Shown piece by piece: positions 47,052-56,249 of a DNA stretch of 64,000 nucleotides. The first letter of the stretch is position 1. Every line of letters begins with the position of its first letter. The translations under genes and the position numbers were made by a program. The notes beneath the pieces were generated by a model. That model made no database searches and was not told the origin of the DNA. It saw nothing but the letters and a program-made list of their open reading frames with translations. Source of the stretch: Rhizobium giardinii bv. giardinii H152 (GTDB lineage Bacteria; Pseudomonadota; Alphaproteobacteria; Rhizobiales; Rhizobiaceae); NCBI RefSeq assembly GCF_000379605.1, contig NZ_KB902691.1, positions 757-64,756 of the forward strand. Reading direction: 5' to 3'.

Positions 47052-47789
47052 CTAGTCGGCTGGACCGTCATCGATGGACAGATTGTGGTCTTCCCATTGG
47101 CTTTTCGGGATTGCGTCGCCAATCCGGAGGGCGAACGAAACAACCTCTTTCTGGTCCGCCGTCACCTCGCAGGTGAAGCCGACAGCGTACCAACGACGCT
47201 TGCTGCGGAACGCGCCGCCATCGGCCGCAAGTTTCCGTCCCGACAGTTTGGTATCGGCCATCGCGTAGGCCACCAGAAAATCCGGCTGGAACTCGGGTTT
47301 CCAGATATGGACCTGTTCCATCGCCTCGATATTGCAGAGTTGGACGATGCGCTCGGAGGGCGCCAATCCCTGGAGTGCCTTGCGCGCCTTGGCGCTGCGC
47401 GGGTCTGCCAGGACTTTTGCGGACCGGAGGTTCGTCGCCTGGATCATAATATCGCCGGCGTGGGGACGCGGCTGGGCGTGCGGCAACACGGAAAGGTCCG
47501 GCACGGCTTTGGCAAGTGACGCGGCTTGTTCATCACCCAGCGGCTCGACACTCGCTTCGGCAATCGGAGACTTGTTCGCAGCGTCGAATTGCTGCTCCGT
47601 CACGACATCGACGGTGACGCTCTCCTCCAACGGAGACGCCTGTCGGCGCGGTGCAACGGCAAGAAGGAGCGCAAGTCCGATCAGGATGTGAAAGCCGAGC
47701 GAGGCGCCAAGTCCCCACGGGCTGGGCCGGCTGGATCGAAGCGCCGGTCCTGGCATGTCGCCGATGACTTCACCCGCCCCGAGAAACAT
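47052..47789 (-). CDS. DUF930 membrane-anchored protein
   Basis: A 245-residue protein with one N-terminal helix (about 27-46, LGASLGFHILIGLALLLAVA), a Pro/Ala-rich linker and the DUF930 domain at the C-terminus (KARKALQGLAPSERIVQLCNIEAMEQVHIW ... RRWYAVGFTCEV). Two Cys in the domain may pair in the periplasm. The layout is TonB-like, but no TonB C-terminal domain is visible. DUF930 is largely restricted to Rhizobiales. AAAGGG lies six bases ahead of the chosen ATG. It follows the COG0523 GTPase gene by 22 bases. Confidence 0.82.
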   Translation of the reverse strand: MFLGAGEVIGDMPGPALRSSRPSPWGLGASLGFHILIGLALLLAVAPRRQASPLEESVTVDVVTEQQFDAANKSPIAEASVEPLGDEQAASLAKAVPDLSVLPHAQPRPHAGDIMIQATNLRSAKVLADPRSAKARKALQGLAPSERIVQLCNIEAMEQVHIWKPEFQPDFLVAYAMADTKLSGRKLAADGGAFRSKRRWYAVGFTCEVTADQKEVVSFALRIGDAIPKSQWEDHNLSIDDGPAD

Positions 47790-47811
47790 GCCAGCCCTTT
47801 GCCGTCGAGAG

Positions 47812-48972
47812 CTACATCCGCAGACCCGGCACCGCCAAAGGATTATCCTCCAATGCCTGACGATCCGGGCGGTCGATGCGCGGTTTGCCGGTGAAGGCGT
47901 CGAACAGGTCCCGGACGAAAGCCTCCGGCAGATCTTTGGTGATCAGCACCATGCGGGTGCGCCGGTCCGAGGGATCCGGCCAGGCGGCCAGACGCTGCGG
48001 CGGATGGAACACCGCCTGCACGCCGTGCAGGATCAGCGGCCTGTCCGGATTGTCGGACATGGCAACGATCGCCTTCATCCGAAGCAGTTTTTCGCCATGG
48101 GCGGAACGCAGGAGGTCGACGAACATTTCCAGCGCCATCGGGTCGATCGGCCGGTCATGAACGATGCTGAAGGAGCGGATATCCGTGCCATGGCGGTTTT
48201 CGTCATGGCGGTGGTGGCCGTGATCATGGTGGTCATGGTCACAATGCGCGTGATGATGGTGCCCGTCATGCACATGGGCAGGGTCGTGTTCGCCGGCAAC
48301 CTCGTCCTGCAGCCAGCGACCGACATCGGCGATCTTCGTTGCCGGATCATAAAGCCCGCAATGAAAAAGCTTTGCCTTGGCGGCTTCCGGCAGATCGCCG
48401 TCCATCATCGGTGCGCGCGGATTGAGCTCTCGCAGCCGTGCCTTCAGGGAGATAACCGCATCGGGCGTCGCGAGCGACACCTTGCTGATTACCAGCCTGT
48501 CGGCCATGGCGACCTGCTTGAGCGCCTCCTCGTGGTTGGCGAGTGTCGAAAGCCCATTGACCGCATCGACGACGGTAACCACACCATCCAACCGGTAGCT
48601 CTGTGCGATCACCGGATTGCCCATCACCGATTGGAGCACAGGCGCCGGATCCGCAAGGCCGGTGGTTTCGATGACGACGCGCTTCAGCGGCTTGATCTTG
48701 TCCGTCTGCATCCGGTCCATCAGATCGGCGAGCGTATCGACCAGTTCGCCGCGCACCGTGCAGCAGAGGCAGCCATCCGACAGCTCGATGATGCCGTCGC
48801 TCGACGCCTCGACCAACAGGTGATCCAGCGAGACATCGCCGAACTCGTTGATGATGACGGCGGTGTCGGTGAGATCGGGATCCTTCAGCAGCCGGTTGAG
48901 CAGCGAGGTCTTTCCGGCACCGAGGAAGCCGGTGAGGATCGACACCGGCACAGCATTGAGGACGGGGCTCAT
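47812..48972 (-). CDS. COG0523/CobW-type metal-chaperone GTPase
   Basis: A 386-residue G3E GTPase. Walker A is TGFLGAGKTSLLNRLL (14-29). The metal-binding GCLCCTV motif is near residue 70 and ETTGLADPAP provides the switch region. Between the GTPase and the C-terminal domain is a segment with about 15 His in 28 residues (near 235-262, HDGHHHHAHCDHDHH). This combination suggests delivery of zinc or a similar metal rather than cobalt for B12, although cobST is in the window. I see no Zur box upstream. Confidence 0.9.
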   Translation of the reverse strand: MSPVLNAVPVSILTGFLGAGKTSLLNRLLKDPDLTDTAVIINEFGDVSLDHLLVEASSDGIIELSDGCLCCTVRGELVDTLADLMDRMQTDKIKPLKRVVIETTGLADPAPVLQSVMGNPVIAQSYRLDGVVTVVDAVNGLSTLANHEEALKQVAMADRLVISKVSLATPDAVISLKARLRELNPRAPMMDGDLPEAAKAKLFHCGLYDPATKIADVGRWLQDEVAGEHDPAHVHDGHHHHAHCDHDHHDHGHHRHDENRHGTDIRSFSIVHDRPIDPMALEMFVDLLRSAHGEKLLRMKAIVAMSDNPDRPLILHGVQAVFHPPQRLAAWPDPSDRRTRMVLITKDLPEAFVRDLFDAFTGKPRIDRPDRQALEDNPLAVPGLRM

Positions 48973-48995
48973 ATCTTATCCGATCGGTAAAGGGC

Positions 48996-50117
48996 TTAAA
49001 AAACGGGACGCGGGACCGGGATCGGAATATTGGCGACGTCGCCCTGTGCGGTCTCGGTCTGGCCGTTGACGTTTACAGCTTTTTCCGAGCCGGGGATAAG
49101 ACCGGCGGTAACCAGGTTCAGGGGGCGGTTGATCTCATGGATGTAGGGCGACTGCAGTTTTTGCCGGCCGACTTCGTCCCGGTTTTCGGAGCGAATCTTT
49201 GCAGCCTTCGGATTGCAGATTTCCTTGCTGACGTCGGCGACCATGTCACGGGTCTCGCCATAGGGCGCGATCTGGCCGAGACCGGGCTTGCCGACGCCGG
49301 TCGATGTCAGCCCGAGTTGCAGCAACCGCGCCGATTCGTCCGCCCGGCCGCCCAGGCTGTCGGCGCCGAGCACGACGGAAACGACGGCGCGGCCGTTGCG
49401 CGTCGCCGAGGAAACCTGGTTGAAACCGGAGGCGCAGATGAAGCCGGTCTTCATGCCGTCGGCGCCGTCGAAGCGGCCGATCAGCATGTTGAGGTTGGGA
49501 TAGTTCTTCTTGCCCGTGGTGAAGCCTTCATAGGCGAAATAGGAGGCGTATTGCGGGAACTCGCGCTTGATGGTGACCGCCAGCACTGCAAGGTCGCGGG
49601 CCGTCGTGTACTGGCCGGGACCCGGCAGACCATTCGGGTTGATGAAATGCGAGGAGGTCATGCCGATCCGCCGGGCCTCAGCGTTCATCAGGTTGACGAA
49701 GGCGGGCTCGGAGCCTGCGACCGTCTCGCCGATCGCAACCGCGATGTCGTTTGCCGATTTGATCAGCATCATCTTCAGCGCGCTGTCGAGCGTCACGGCC
49801 TGGCCGGGCTTGTAAAACATCTTGCTCGGCGGCTCGCCCGCGGCATTCTTCGATATCACCACCGGCGATTCGAGTGTCAGTTGGCCGGACTTCAGGGCGC
49901 GGAATGTGGTATAGGCCGTCATCAGCTTGGTGAGCGAAGCCGGATACCACTTCTGATAGATGTCCTGCTGCTCGTAGACCTTCAGCGAGTTGACATCGAC
50001 GACCAGCTTTGGATTGGCCGCGCCCGGCATGGCAGTCACCAGAAGCGATGCGCAGGCACCCGCCAGCACCGAGAACAGCTTCATCTTGCCACTTGTCCGG
50101 TTTCCATTCGTCACCAC
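48996..50117 (-). CDS. D-alanyl-D-alanine carboxypeptidase (penicillin-binding, S11)
   Basis: A 373-residue exported enzyme that trims pentapeptide side chains of peptidoglycan. The three serine-peptidase motifs are intact: SLTK (Ser61-Lys64), SAN (121-123) and KTG (223-225). The signal peptide core is FSVLAGACASLLVTAMPGAA. The start is GTG at 50117 with gaggt six bases ahead; an ATG at 50084 would leave a normal signal too but has no good ribosome site. The C-terminal part (after about 260) is specific to rhizobia and lacks a clear amphipathic membrane anchor. Confidence 0.9.
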   Translation of the reverse strand: MVTNGNRTSGKMKLFSVLAGACASLLVTAMPGAANPKLVVDVNSLKVYEQQDIYQKWYPASLTKLMTAYTTFRALKSGQLTLESPVVISKNAAGEPPSKMFYKPGQAVTLDSALKMMLIKSANDIAVAIGETVAGSEPAFVNLMNAEARRIGMTSSHFINPNGLPGPGQYTTARDLAVLAVTIKREFPQYASYFAYEGFTTGKKNYPNLNMLIGRFDGADGMKTGFICASGFNQVSSATRNGRAVVSVVLGADSLGGRADESARLLQLGLTSTGVGKPGLGQIAPYGETRDMVADVSKEICNPKAAKIRSENRDEVGRQKLQSPYIHEINRPLNLVTAGLIPGSEKAVNVNGQTETAQGDVANIPIPVPRPVF

Positions 50118-50260
50118 AATCAGACCTCGAAATTTCGGGAATTGCCTCGTATCGTCCGGCTATTTAACCTATATGGCGAGGTAATGGCAAAGACCATTCT
50201 TCCGCGGCGATGCCAAAAATCCCGTACCCTATGCCCGCAATGGACCCACAGGAACCCACA

Positions 50261-51424
50261 ATGCCCATTCTCAACCGCGCAGCAGAGCTCCAGAACGAAG
50301 TCACCGAATGGCGGCGACACCTGCACACGAAGCCGGAACTCCTGTTCGCCGTGGAAAATACGGCAGCTTTCGTCGAAAATAAACTGAGGGAATTCGGGGT
50401 TGACCAGATCGTCACCGGCCTTGGCCGTACCGGTGTCGTCGGCCTGATCAAGGGCAAGCTCGGCGAAGGCCGGACAATCGGGCTGCGCGCCGACATGGAC
50501 GCCCTGCCGATGACCGAGACGAGCGGCAAGCCCTGGGCTTCCACCGTGCCCGGCAAGATGCATGCCTGCGGCCATGACGGCCACACCGCCATGCTGCTGG
50601 GTGCGGCGAAATATCTGGCCGAAACCCGCAACTTCAAGGGCGCGGTCGCCGTGATCTTCCAGCCGGCCGAAGAAGGCGGCGGCGGCGGCAACGAGATGGT
50701 CAAGGACGGCATGATGGAGCGGTTTGCCATCGAGGAGGTCTATGGCATGCACAACATGCCGGGCATGCCGCTTGGCCGGTTCGGCACGCGCGTCGGCCCG
50801 ATCATGGCCTCGACCGACGAATTCACCATCACCATCGATGGTCGCGGCGGCCATGCGGCCCAGCCGCACAAGACCGTCGACCCGATCGTCATCGGCTCGC
50901 AGATCGTCAATGCGCTGCAGACGATCGCCTCGCGCACGGTCGATCCGCTCGCCTCCGTCGTCGTCTCCGTGACTAAGTTCAATGCCGGCTTTGCCCACAA
51001 CATCATCCCGGAGCAGGCGGTGCTCGCCGGTACCGTGCGCACTCTGAGGCCGGAGGTCCGCGACCTCGCCGAAGCCCGCATCAAGCAGATTTCCGAAAGC
51101 CTCGCTTCCGCCTATGGCGCCAGGGTCACCATATCCTACGGCCGCAACTATCCCGTCACGGTCAATCACCGCGACGAGACCGGGCATGCGCTGGCGGCAG
51201 CCTCCGACATTGCAGGGGAAAGCAAGGTCTCGGCCGATCTCGACCCGATGATGGGCGGCGAGGATTTCTCCTACATGCTGCTTGCCCGCCCCGGCGCCTT
51301 CATCTTCATCGGCAACGGCGATACGGCCGGCCTGCACAACCCCGCTTACGACTTCAACGACGAGGCGATTCCGCACGGCATCTCCTATTGGGTGAAGCTC
51401 GCAGAAATGCGGCTGGCGGCGTGA
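50261..51424 (+). CDS. M20-family amidohydrolase (hippurate hydrolase-like)
   Basis: A 387-residue metallohydrolase. The metal ligands are visible in HACGHDGHTAML, QPAEEGGGGG, the His of GMHNMPG and GGEDFSYM. The middle domain (EFTITIDGRGGHAAQPH) is the dimerisation lid. Members cleave N-acyl amino acids such as hippurate or N-acetyl derivatives. I took the ATG at 50261 (AGGA eight bases ahead) over two upstream ATGs. An Lrp-type regulator follows 19 bases behind and may control it. Confidence 0.9.
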   Translation: MPILNRAAELQNEVTEWRRHLHTKPELLFAVENTAAFVENKLREFGVDQIVTGLGRTGVVGLIKGKLGEGRTIGLRADMDALPMTETSGKPWASTVPGKMHACGHDGHTAMLLGAAKYLAETRNFKGAVAVIFQPAEEGGGGGNEMVKDGMMERFAIEEVYGMHNMPGMPLGRFGTRVGPIMASTDEFTITIDGRGGHAAQPHKTVDPIVIGSQIVNALQTIASRTVDPLASVVVSVTKFNAGFAHNIIPEQAVLAGTVRTLRPEVRDLAEARIKQISESLASAYGARVTISYGRNYPVTVNHRDETGHALAAASDIAGESKVSADLDPMMGGEDFSYMLLARPGAFIFIGNGDTAGLHNPAYDFNDEAIPHGISYWVKLAEMRLAA

Positions 51425-51443
51425 CGGCTTCGGGAGTGCGCCG

Positions 51444-51908
51444 ATGCATGAAATAGACAAGATCGACCGGCGGATCCTCAATATCCTTCAGGCGGACGGG
51501 CGGATCACCAATCTCGAACTGGCCGACCGGATCGGCCTGTCCCCGACCGCAACCAGCGAGCGGCTGCGCCGCCTGTTGAAGGAAGGCTACGTCTCCGGCT
51601 TCGGCGCGCGGCTCGATCCGCACAAGCTGGGCTTCGGGCTCCTCGTCTTCATCGAGGTCATGCTCGACAAGACGACGCCGGAGGTCTTCGACAAGTTCGC
51701 CATCGCCATCAAGCAGGCGTCAGCAGTGCTCGAGTGCCACATGGTGGCCGGCGGCTTCGACTATCTCGTCAAGACCCGCTTCGAGGACATGCACGCTTAC
51801 CGGAATTTTCTCGGGCAGGTGCTCTGGACGCTGCCGGGCGTCAAGGAGACGCGCACCTATGCGGTGATGGAAGAGATCAAGAACGACGGACCGCTGCCGC
51901 TGGTGTAA
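51444..51908 (+). CDS. Lrp/AsnC-family transcriptional regulator
   Basis: A 154-residue regulator. The N-terminal helix-turn-helix (DRRILNILQADGRITNLELADRIGLSPTATSERLRRL) is followed by the RAM ligand domain (VFIEVMLDK ... VAGGFDYLVKTRFEDMHAYRNFL ... GVKETRTYAVMEEIK). Such proteins sense amino acids. It is probably cotranscribed with the amidohydrolase and may respond to its product. Confidence 0.9.
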   Translation: MHEIDKIDRRILNILQADGRITNLELADRIGLSPTATSERLRRLLKEGYVSGFGARLDPHKLGFGLLVFIEVMLDKTTPEVFDKFAIAIKQASAVLECHMVAGGFDYLVKTRFEDMHAYRNFLGQVLWTLPGVKETRTYAVMEEIKNDGPLPLV

Positions 51909-52033
51909 CGTTACCTCCAGACAGGCGGGCATGCAATTTGACCCGCGCTTGCCGCAGGCTCCCCCTTTCAAACCGCCGGGGTTGCGCATACGCTTCGGCG
52001 TGCTCGATCATCAAACATTTTTAGTGGGGTCAT

Positions 52034-52396
52034 ATGAAGAAAATCATCGTCGCCGCCGCGCTTTTGCTCGCGGCCGCGTCCGCTGTGAACGCGCAAACCG
52101 TCAACGCCGGCAAATACACGGTAGAAGGCACCAATCTCGATGGGTCGAGCTATTCCGGCACCGCGGAAATAACATTGGCCAGCGAAACGACGTGCGTCAT
52201 CGAGTGGGATACCGCGGGCGAGAAATCAACCGGCGTCTGCATGCTCAACGGCAATGCCTTCGCGGCCGCCTATGTGCTCGGCGACGCGCTTGGGCTCATC
52301 GTCTATAAGGTGAACGGCGACGGCACGCTCGAGGGCAACTGGACCATCACCGGCAAGGATGGCTCCGGCACGGAGACGCTGACGGAAGTCAATTGA
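52034..52396 (+). CDS. Small exported protein, function unknown
   Basis: A 120-residue protein with a textbook signal peptide (MKKIIVAAALLLAAASAVNA, cut after residue 20). The mature part looks like a small beta-sandwich (GKYTVEGTNLDGSSYSGTAEIT ... GTLEGNWTITGKDGSGTETL) with two Cys that may pair. I do not recognise a named family; the pattern resembles DUF-type lipocalin-like or fibronectin-like periplasmic proteins of rhizobia. Confidence 0.8.
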   Translation: MKKIIVAAALLLAAASAVNAQTVNAGKYTVEGTNLDGSSYSGTAEITLASETTCVIEWDTAGEKSTGVCMLNGNAFAAAYVLGDALGLIVYKVNGDGTLEGNWTITGKDGSGTETLTEVN

Positions 52397-52484
52397 CGTC
52401 TTATGGAGAGTAGCCGGGACGACAAGCCCGCAAGGCCTTCGAAACGCGAGGTGAGCCGATTGTCCCGCCTTCCTTTTCAGAACT

Positions 52485-52518
52485 AAAAAAGTCGGCACGC
52501 ATCCTGCTGCGTGCCGAC
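52485..52518 (-). terminator. Rho-independent terminator of the alcohol dehydrogenase gene
   Basis: Read on the minus strand, an 11-bp perfect stem (52518-52508 with 52501-52491, gtcggcacgca/tgcgtgccgac) has a 6-base loop and is followed by six T. It lies 30 bases after the gene. Confidence 0.88.
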
Positions 52519-52548
52519 GTCGTTGTCGAAAAACCGCAGACCCAGCGG

Positions 52549-53589
52549 TTACAGCGTCGCCATGTCGATAACGAAGCGGTAGCGCACGTCGCTCTTGGTG
52601 ACGCGCTCGTAGGCTTCATTGACCTGGTCCATGCGGATCAGTTCGATTTCCGAGACGATGTTGTGTTCGCCGCAGAAATCGAGCATCTCCTGCGTCTCCT
52701 TGATCGAACCGATCATCGAGCCGGCGATCGACCGGCGGCCCGGAATGAGCGAGAAGGCATGCACTGGCACCGGATGTTCCGGAACGCCGAGCAGGACGAG
52801 CGTCCCGTCCACCTTCAGCAGGCCGAGATAGGCATTCCAGTCGATTTCCGCCGAGACCGTGCACAGGATGAGGTCGAACGTGCCGGCCAGCGTCTTGAAG
52901 GTCTCCGCGTCACTGGTGGCGTAATAGTGATCGGCACCCAGCTTGAGGCCATCTTCCTTCTTCGACAGCGACTGGCTGAGGACGGTCACGTCCGCGCCCA
53001 TCGCATGGGCGAGCTTGACGCCCATATGGCCGAGACCGCCCATGCCGACGATCGCGACCTTCTTGCCGGGACCGGCGCCCCAGTTGCGCAACGGCGAATA
53101 GAGCGTGATGCCGGCGCACAGCAACGGCGCCGTCGCTTCGAAAGGCAGATGCTCCGGAATGGACAGCACATAGCCTTCCTTGACGACGATGTGATCGGAA
53201 TAGCCGCCCTGGGTGGGCGTTTTTCCGTCCGCCTCAACGCCGTTATAGGTAGCCACGAGGCCAGGCATGTACTGTTCGAGATCCACGTCGCGGCTGGCAC
53301 AAGTGGTGCAGCTATCGACGAAACAGCCGACGCCGACCCGGTCGCCCACCTTGAATTTCGAAACCTTCGATCCGACAGCAGTCACGATGCCGGCGATCTC
53401 GTGGCCGGGAACCATCGGAAACATCGAGTTGCCCCATTCGTTGCGGGCCTGATGAATGTCCGAGTGGCAGATGCCGGAATATTTGATACTGATGACGACG
53501 TCGTCCTCGCGCGGCTCGCGTCGTTCGAACGTGAAAGGTTGCAGCGGTTTCGACGCATCCGTCGCCGCATATCCTCTTGCCAGGGCCAT
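52549..53589 (-). CDS. Zinc-type NAD(P)-dependent alcohol dehydrogenase, cinnamyl-alcohol/YahK branch
   Basis: A 346-residue medium-chain dehydrogenase that reduces aldehydes or oxidises alcohols. The catalytic zinc site is present (GICHSDIHQ and PGHEIAGIV) and the NADP-binding loop is [26 protein letters not shown]. The structural-zinc region reads [18 protein letters not shown]: two of the usual four Cys are replaced (Arg, Met), so this site is probably lost. It diverges from an AraC regulator, which likely controls it, and ends in a strong terminator. Confidence 0.9.
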   Translation of the reverse strand: MALARGYAATDASKPLQPFTFERREPREDDVVISIKYSGICHSDIHQARNEWGNSMFPMVPGHEIAGIVTAVGSKVSKFKVGDRVGVGCFVDSCTTCASRDVDLEQYMPGLVATYNGVEADGKTPTQGGYSDHIVVKEGYVLSIPEHLPFEATAPLLCAGITLYSPLRNWGAGPGKKVAIVGMGGLGHMGVKLAHAMGADVTVLSQSLSKKEDGLKLGADHYYATSDAETFKTLAGTFDLILCTVSAEIDWNAYLGLLKVDGTLVLLGVPEHPVPVHAFSLIPGRRSIAGSMIGSIKETQEMLDFCGEHNIVSEIELIRMDQVNEAYERVTKSDVRYRFVIDMATL

Positions 53590-53690
53590 AGATCACTCCT
53601 TTATGCCATGAAGCGGGGATTAAGGTGGAGGCGCGAGCGGCCTCTCCCCGAAGCGCACTATGCAGGCAGCGGCGAAAGGGTGTTAGAGCA

Positions 53691-53720
53691 ATCCTGCAAG
53701 ATTATTGTACGATCCTGCAA
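53691..53720 (+). promoter_or_regulatory. Direct repeats in the dehydrogenase/AraC divergent promoter
   Basis: atcctgcaa occurs at 53691-53699 and again at 53712-53720, exactly 21 bases apart (two helical turns), with an AT-rich spacer. This spacing on one DNA face is typical of AraC-family operators. Confidence 0.5.
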
Positions 53721-53810
53721 AATATCTCGCCGGCGTTTTGCAGACGCGTGCTAAAAGACTATCTCTCGAATTGCGTGATGAAGTCTAAATGGCTGGAAAG
53801 ACTTTCGATT

Positions 53811-54752
53811 ATGACAGATTCAAGAACCCCGCGCAGTCAGGAACTGATTGATCTCATTGCCCGTTTCGCCAAAGAAGACGGCGATCACGAAACGTCGATC
53901 CCCGGCTTGAGCGTTCATAGGCATTCGGGAACAGGCATCAAGGCATGTGGTGCCTACAAGCCGAGCCTGGCGCTGATCGTCCAGGGAGCAAAACAGGTGG
54001 CGCTCGGCGATGACGTCTACCGCTATGGCCGCGGCGACTACCTGCTCACCTCAATCGACCTGCCGGTCACCACCCAGATCGTCGAGGCGACCGTCGAAAA
54101 GCCGTATCTGAGCATGACTTTCCAGATCGACACCACCAAGATCGCCGGCTTCGTGGACCAAGCCGGTCAGGCGGATCGCAGTTCCACCCCAGCCACCCGC
54201 GGCATGGCGGTGAACGAACTGACGCCTGAGCTCGAGGACGTCGCCACGCGACTGCTGCGGCTGCTGGACCGGCCGCAAGACGTTGGGGTCCTGCTGCCGC
54301 TGATCGAGCGGGAGATCCTCTATCGCCTTTTGACGGGACCGCAGAGCGACCGCCTGCGCCAGATGGCCGTCACCGACAGCCAGTCGCACCAGATCAACCG
54401 CGCCTGCATCTGGCTGAAGGACAACTACGCCCTGCCGCTGAAGATCGAGGAACTCGCCAGCCGCGTCAGCATGAGCGTGTCCTCGCTGCACCATCATTTC
54501 AAGGCGATCACCGCCATGAGCCCGATGCAGTACCAGAAACAGTTGCGCCTGCAGGAAGCGCGCCGGCTGATGCTGGTAGAGATGCTCGATGCAGGATCGG
54601 CCGGCCATCAGGTGGGTTATGAGAGCCAGTCGCAGTTCAGCCGCGAATATGCCCGGCTGTACGGCGAGCCGCCGCGGCGCGATGTCGGCCGCGTCCGCCG
54701 CAGCCTGATGGACCGGCTGACAGGCGGTGTGGAAATGCTGAGCGAGGGATAG
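53811..54752 (+). CDS. AraC-family transcriptional regulator
   Basis: A 313-residue regulator. The N-terminal cupin-like domain of the AraC_N type (SVHRHSGTGIKACGAYKPSLALIVQGAKQVALGDDVYRYGRGDYLL) is followed by two C-terminal helix-turn-helix units (LKIEELASRVSMSVSSLHHHFKAITAMSPMQYQKQLRL and VGYESQSQFSREYARLYGEPP). It diverges from the zinc alcohol dehydrogenase, and many relatives in this arrangement activate the neighbouring oxidoreductase. The start at 53811 has ggaaag upstream; an ATG at 53778 is possible. Confidence 0.9.
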   Translation: MTDSRTPRSQELIDLIARFAKEDGDHETSIPGLSVHRHSGTGIKACGAYKPSLALIVQGAKQVALGDDVYRYGRGDYLLTSIDLPVTTQIVEATVEKPYLSMTFQIDTTKIAGFVDQAGQADRSSTPATRGMAVNELTPELEDVATRLLRLLDRPQDVGVLLPLIEREILYRLLTGPQSDRLRQMAVTDSQSHQINRACIWLKDNYALPLKIEELASRVSMSVSSLHHHFKAITAMSPMQYQKQLRLQEARRLMLVEMLDAGSAGHQVGYESQSQFSREYARLYGEPPRRDVGRVRRSLMDRLTGGVEMLSEG

Positions 54753-54895
54753 GCCCCAGGAAGCGAACTGGGCGCCCTGCCCTTACCGGTCAGGATCGGC
54801 CGATCTTAGCGGTCGTTAAATTTGTCGGCTTTCTCACGCCATTTCCTTTACGGCATTTCCGTAGCATTCTTGCACACAGAGGCGAGGAACATGCG

Positions 54896-55063
54896 ATGGC
54901 AAGTCACCGAAGAGATGCATATTCGGCGTTCGCAGAAGATCATCGGCAACTGGGAGCCGCGAAAGGTCCCCTCTCGCCGACGCTGCGCATAAGGGCGCTG
55001 GCCGCCGCCGTACTGGCCGGCGCGCTGTTCTGGAGCGCGGTGATCTATTTCATCATCCGCTGA
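54896..55063 (+). CDS. Small single-helix membrane protein, function unknown
   Basis: A 55-residue frame: a hydrophilic, basic start (MASHRRDAYSAFAEDHRQ) and one helix near the end (ALAAAVLAGALFWSAVIYFIIR). gcgagga lies seven bases ahead of the ATG, and wobble positions are GC-rich. No homologue recognised. An alternative ATG at 54891 is in another frame that does not match coding statistics as well. Confidence 0.55.
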   Translation: MASHRRDAYSAFAEDHRQLGAAKGPLSPTLRIRALAAAVLAGALFWSAVIYFIIR

Positions 55064-55330
55064 GGCTGCGTTGCCCGCCTCGGCACCGGTGCCGTGCCGC
55101 TGCCCGGTAGATTGGCGAACCTCCAGAAGCCACATTTTCCGACGCCCGCAACCGCAGCGGCGACCGGCCTTGCAGGCGTATCTCCAAGCAGTTTGACGCC
55201 ATCGCGCTCGAAAAACCCGGCTGACACGGCGTTACAGCGCGAAACAATTTGCGATGACTTTTTTCGGAACGATCGCCCCTCCTCTCGCATTTTGGACCAC
55301 ATGGCCATGACAAAACGAAAGGAGTGAGCC

Positions 55331-55726
55331 ATGAAAACCAAGATCCTGATCCTCTCCGCTGCCGCTCTCGGCATGATGTCCACCGCTGCGCTCGCAGAGG
55401 ATGGCGCCATCACCGGTGCCGCCGGTGGCGCGGTTACGGGCGCCATCGTCGGCGGCCCGGTCGGCGCTGCTGTCGGCGGCGTCGTCGGCCTGGCGGCCGG
55501 CGCCGCTCTCGACCCGCCGCCGCAGAGGGTGGTGACCTACGTCGAACAGCAGCCGCTGCAGCAGTCGGTGGTCATCGAACAGCCGCTGGTGGTCGGCAAG
55601 CCGATCCCGCGCGACGTCGTCCTGATGCCCGTGCCGGAAGACACCCGCTATTCCTATGCGGTCGTCAACAACCAGCGCGTGATCGTCGATCCGAGAACCC
55701 ATACGGTCGTACGGATCATGCAATAA
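55331..55726 (+). CDS. DUF1236 protein with glycine zipper
   Basis: A 131-residue exported protein: a signal peptide (cut near ALAE, residue 23), a glycine-zipper segment (GAAGGAVTGAIVGGPVGAAVGGVVGLAAG, about 27-56) and a C-terminal DUF1236 domain ending in YAVVNNQRVIVDPRTHTVVRIM. The zipper suggests membrane insertion or oligomerisation in the envelope. Proteins of this type are common and often stress-induced in rhizobia. The gene ends with a terminator. Confidence 0.87.
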   Translation: MKTKILILSAAALGMMSTAALAEDGAITGAAGGAVTGAIVGGPVGAAVGGVVGLAAGAALDPPPQRVVTYVEQQPLQQSVVIEQPLVVGKPIPRDVVLMPVPEDTRYSYAVVNNQRVIVDPRTHTVVRIMQ

Positions 55727-55747
55727 AGCGGCAGCTCAAGCGAATTG

Positions 55748-55780
55748 AAGGGGCGGACGGCGGTCCGCCCTTTCGTTTGA
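55748..55780 (+). terminator. Rho-independent terminator after the DUF1236 gene
   Basis: gggcggac (55751-55758) pairs perfectly with gtccgccc (55763-55770) around a 4-base loop; flanking aag/ttt extend the stem and tttcgttt follows. Confidence 0.8.
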
Positions 55781-55885
55781 GGAACCCCCGGCCCTTCGCC
55801 ACCCTTTATATGCCGACCAATGGACCGGTAATGGGAACATTTGGCCGAGATAACGTGTAAAGTGAGCTTGGACGAGGGAAGCGAT

Positions 55886-56152
55886 ATGATGAAGATACTC
55901 ATTCTAGCCTGCGCCGTCGCGCTGGCGTCGTGCACGTCATCAGAAGTGGAACCGATCCCCGGAAGCATCACCTACGGCGGCCACCAGCCGCGCACGAAGC
56001 TGACGAAAGCCCCGATCGGCAGCACGTTCACCAATCAGATCATGGACGAAACCGGCCGTATGGCCATCGAAACCTACAGGATCGAGGCGGACCGCTCTTT
56101 GACGCTGATCAGGCGGCAACGCATCCATCCCGACTTTTTCTCACACGATTGA
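55886..56152 (+). CDS. Small lipoprotein, function unknown
   Basis: An 88-residue lipoprotein: MMKILILACAVALASC is a short signal with lipobox LASC (Cys16). The mature part is hydrophilic and has a conserved-looking core (GSTFTNQIMDETGRMAIETYRIEADRSLTLIRRQRI). gaggga lies before the ATG at 55886. It probably sits in the outer membrane. No family recognised. Confidence 0.75.
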   Translation: MMKILILACAVALASCTSSEVEPIPGSITYGGHQPRTKLTKAPIGSTFTNQIMDETGRMAIETYRIEADRSLTLIRRQRIHPDFFSHD

Positions 56153-56249
56153 GGACGTGGTTGCGTCGATCAAGGACATGTCGAACGCATGGGCGACCGC
56201 CACTCAGCGAGTTCTCTGATCTATGAGTCGGGTCGGACAATTTGGAAAA

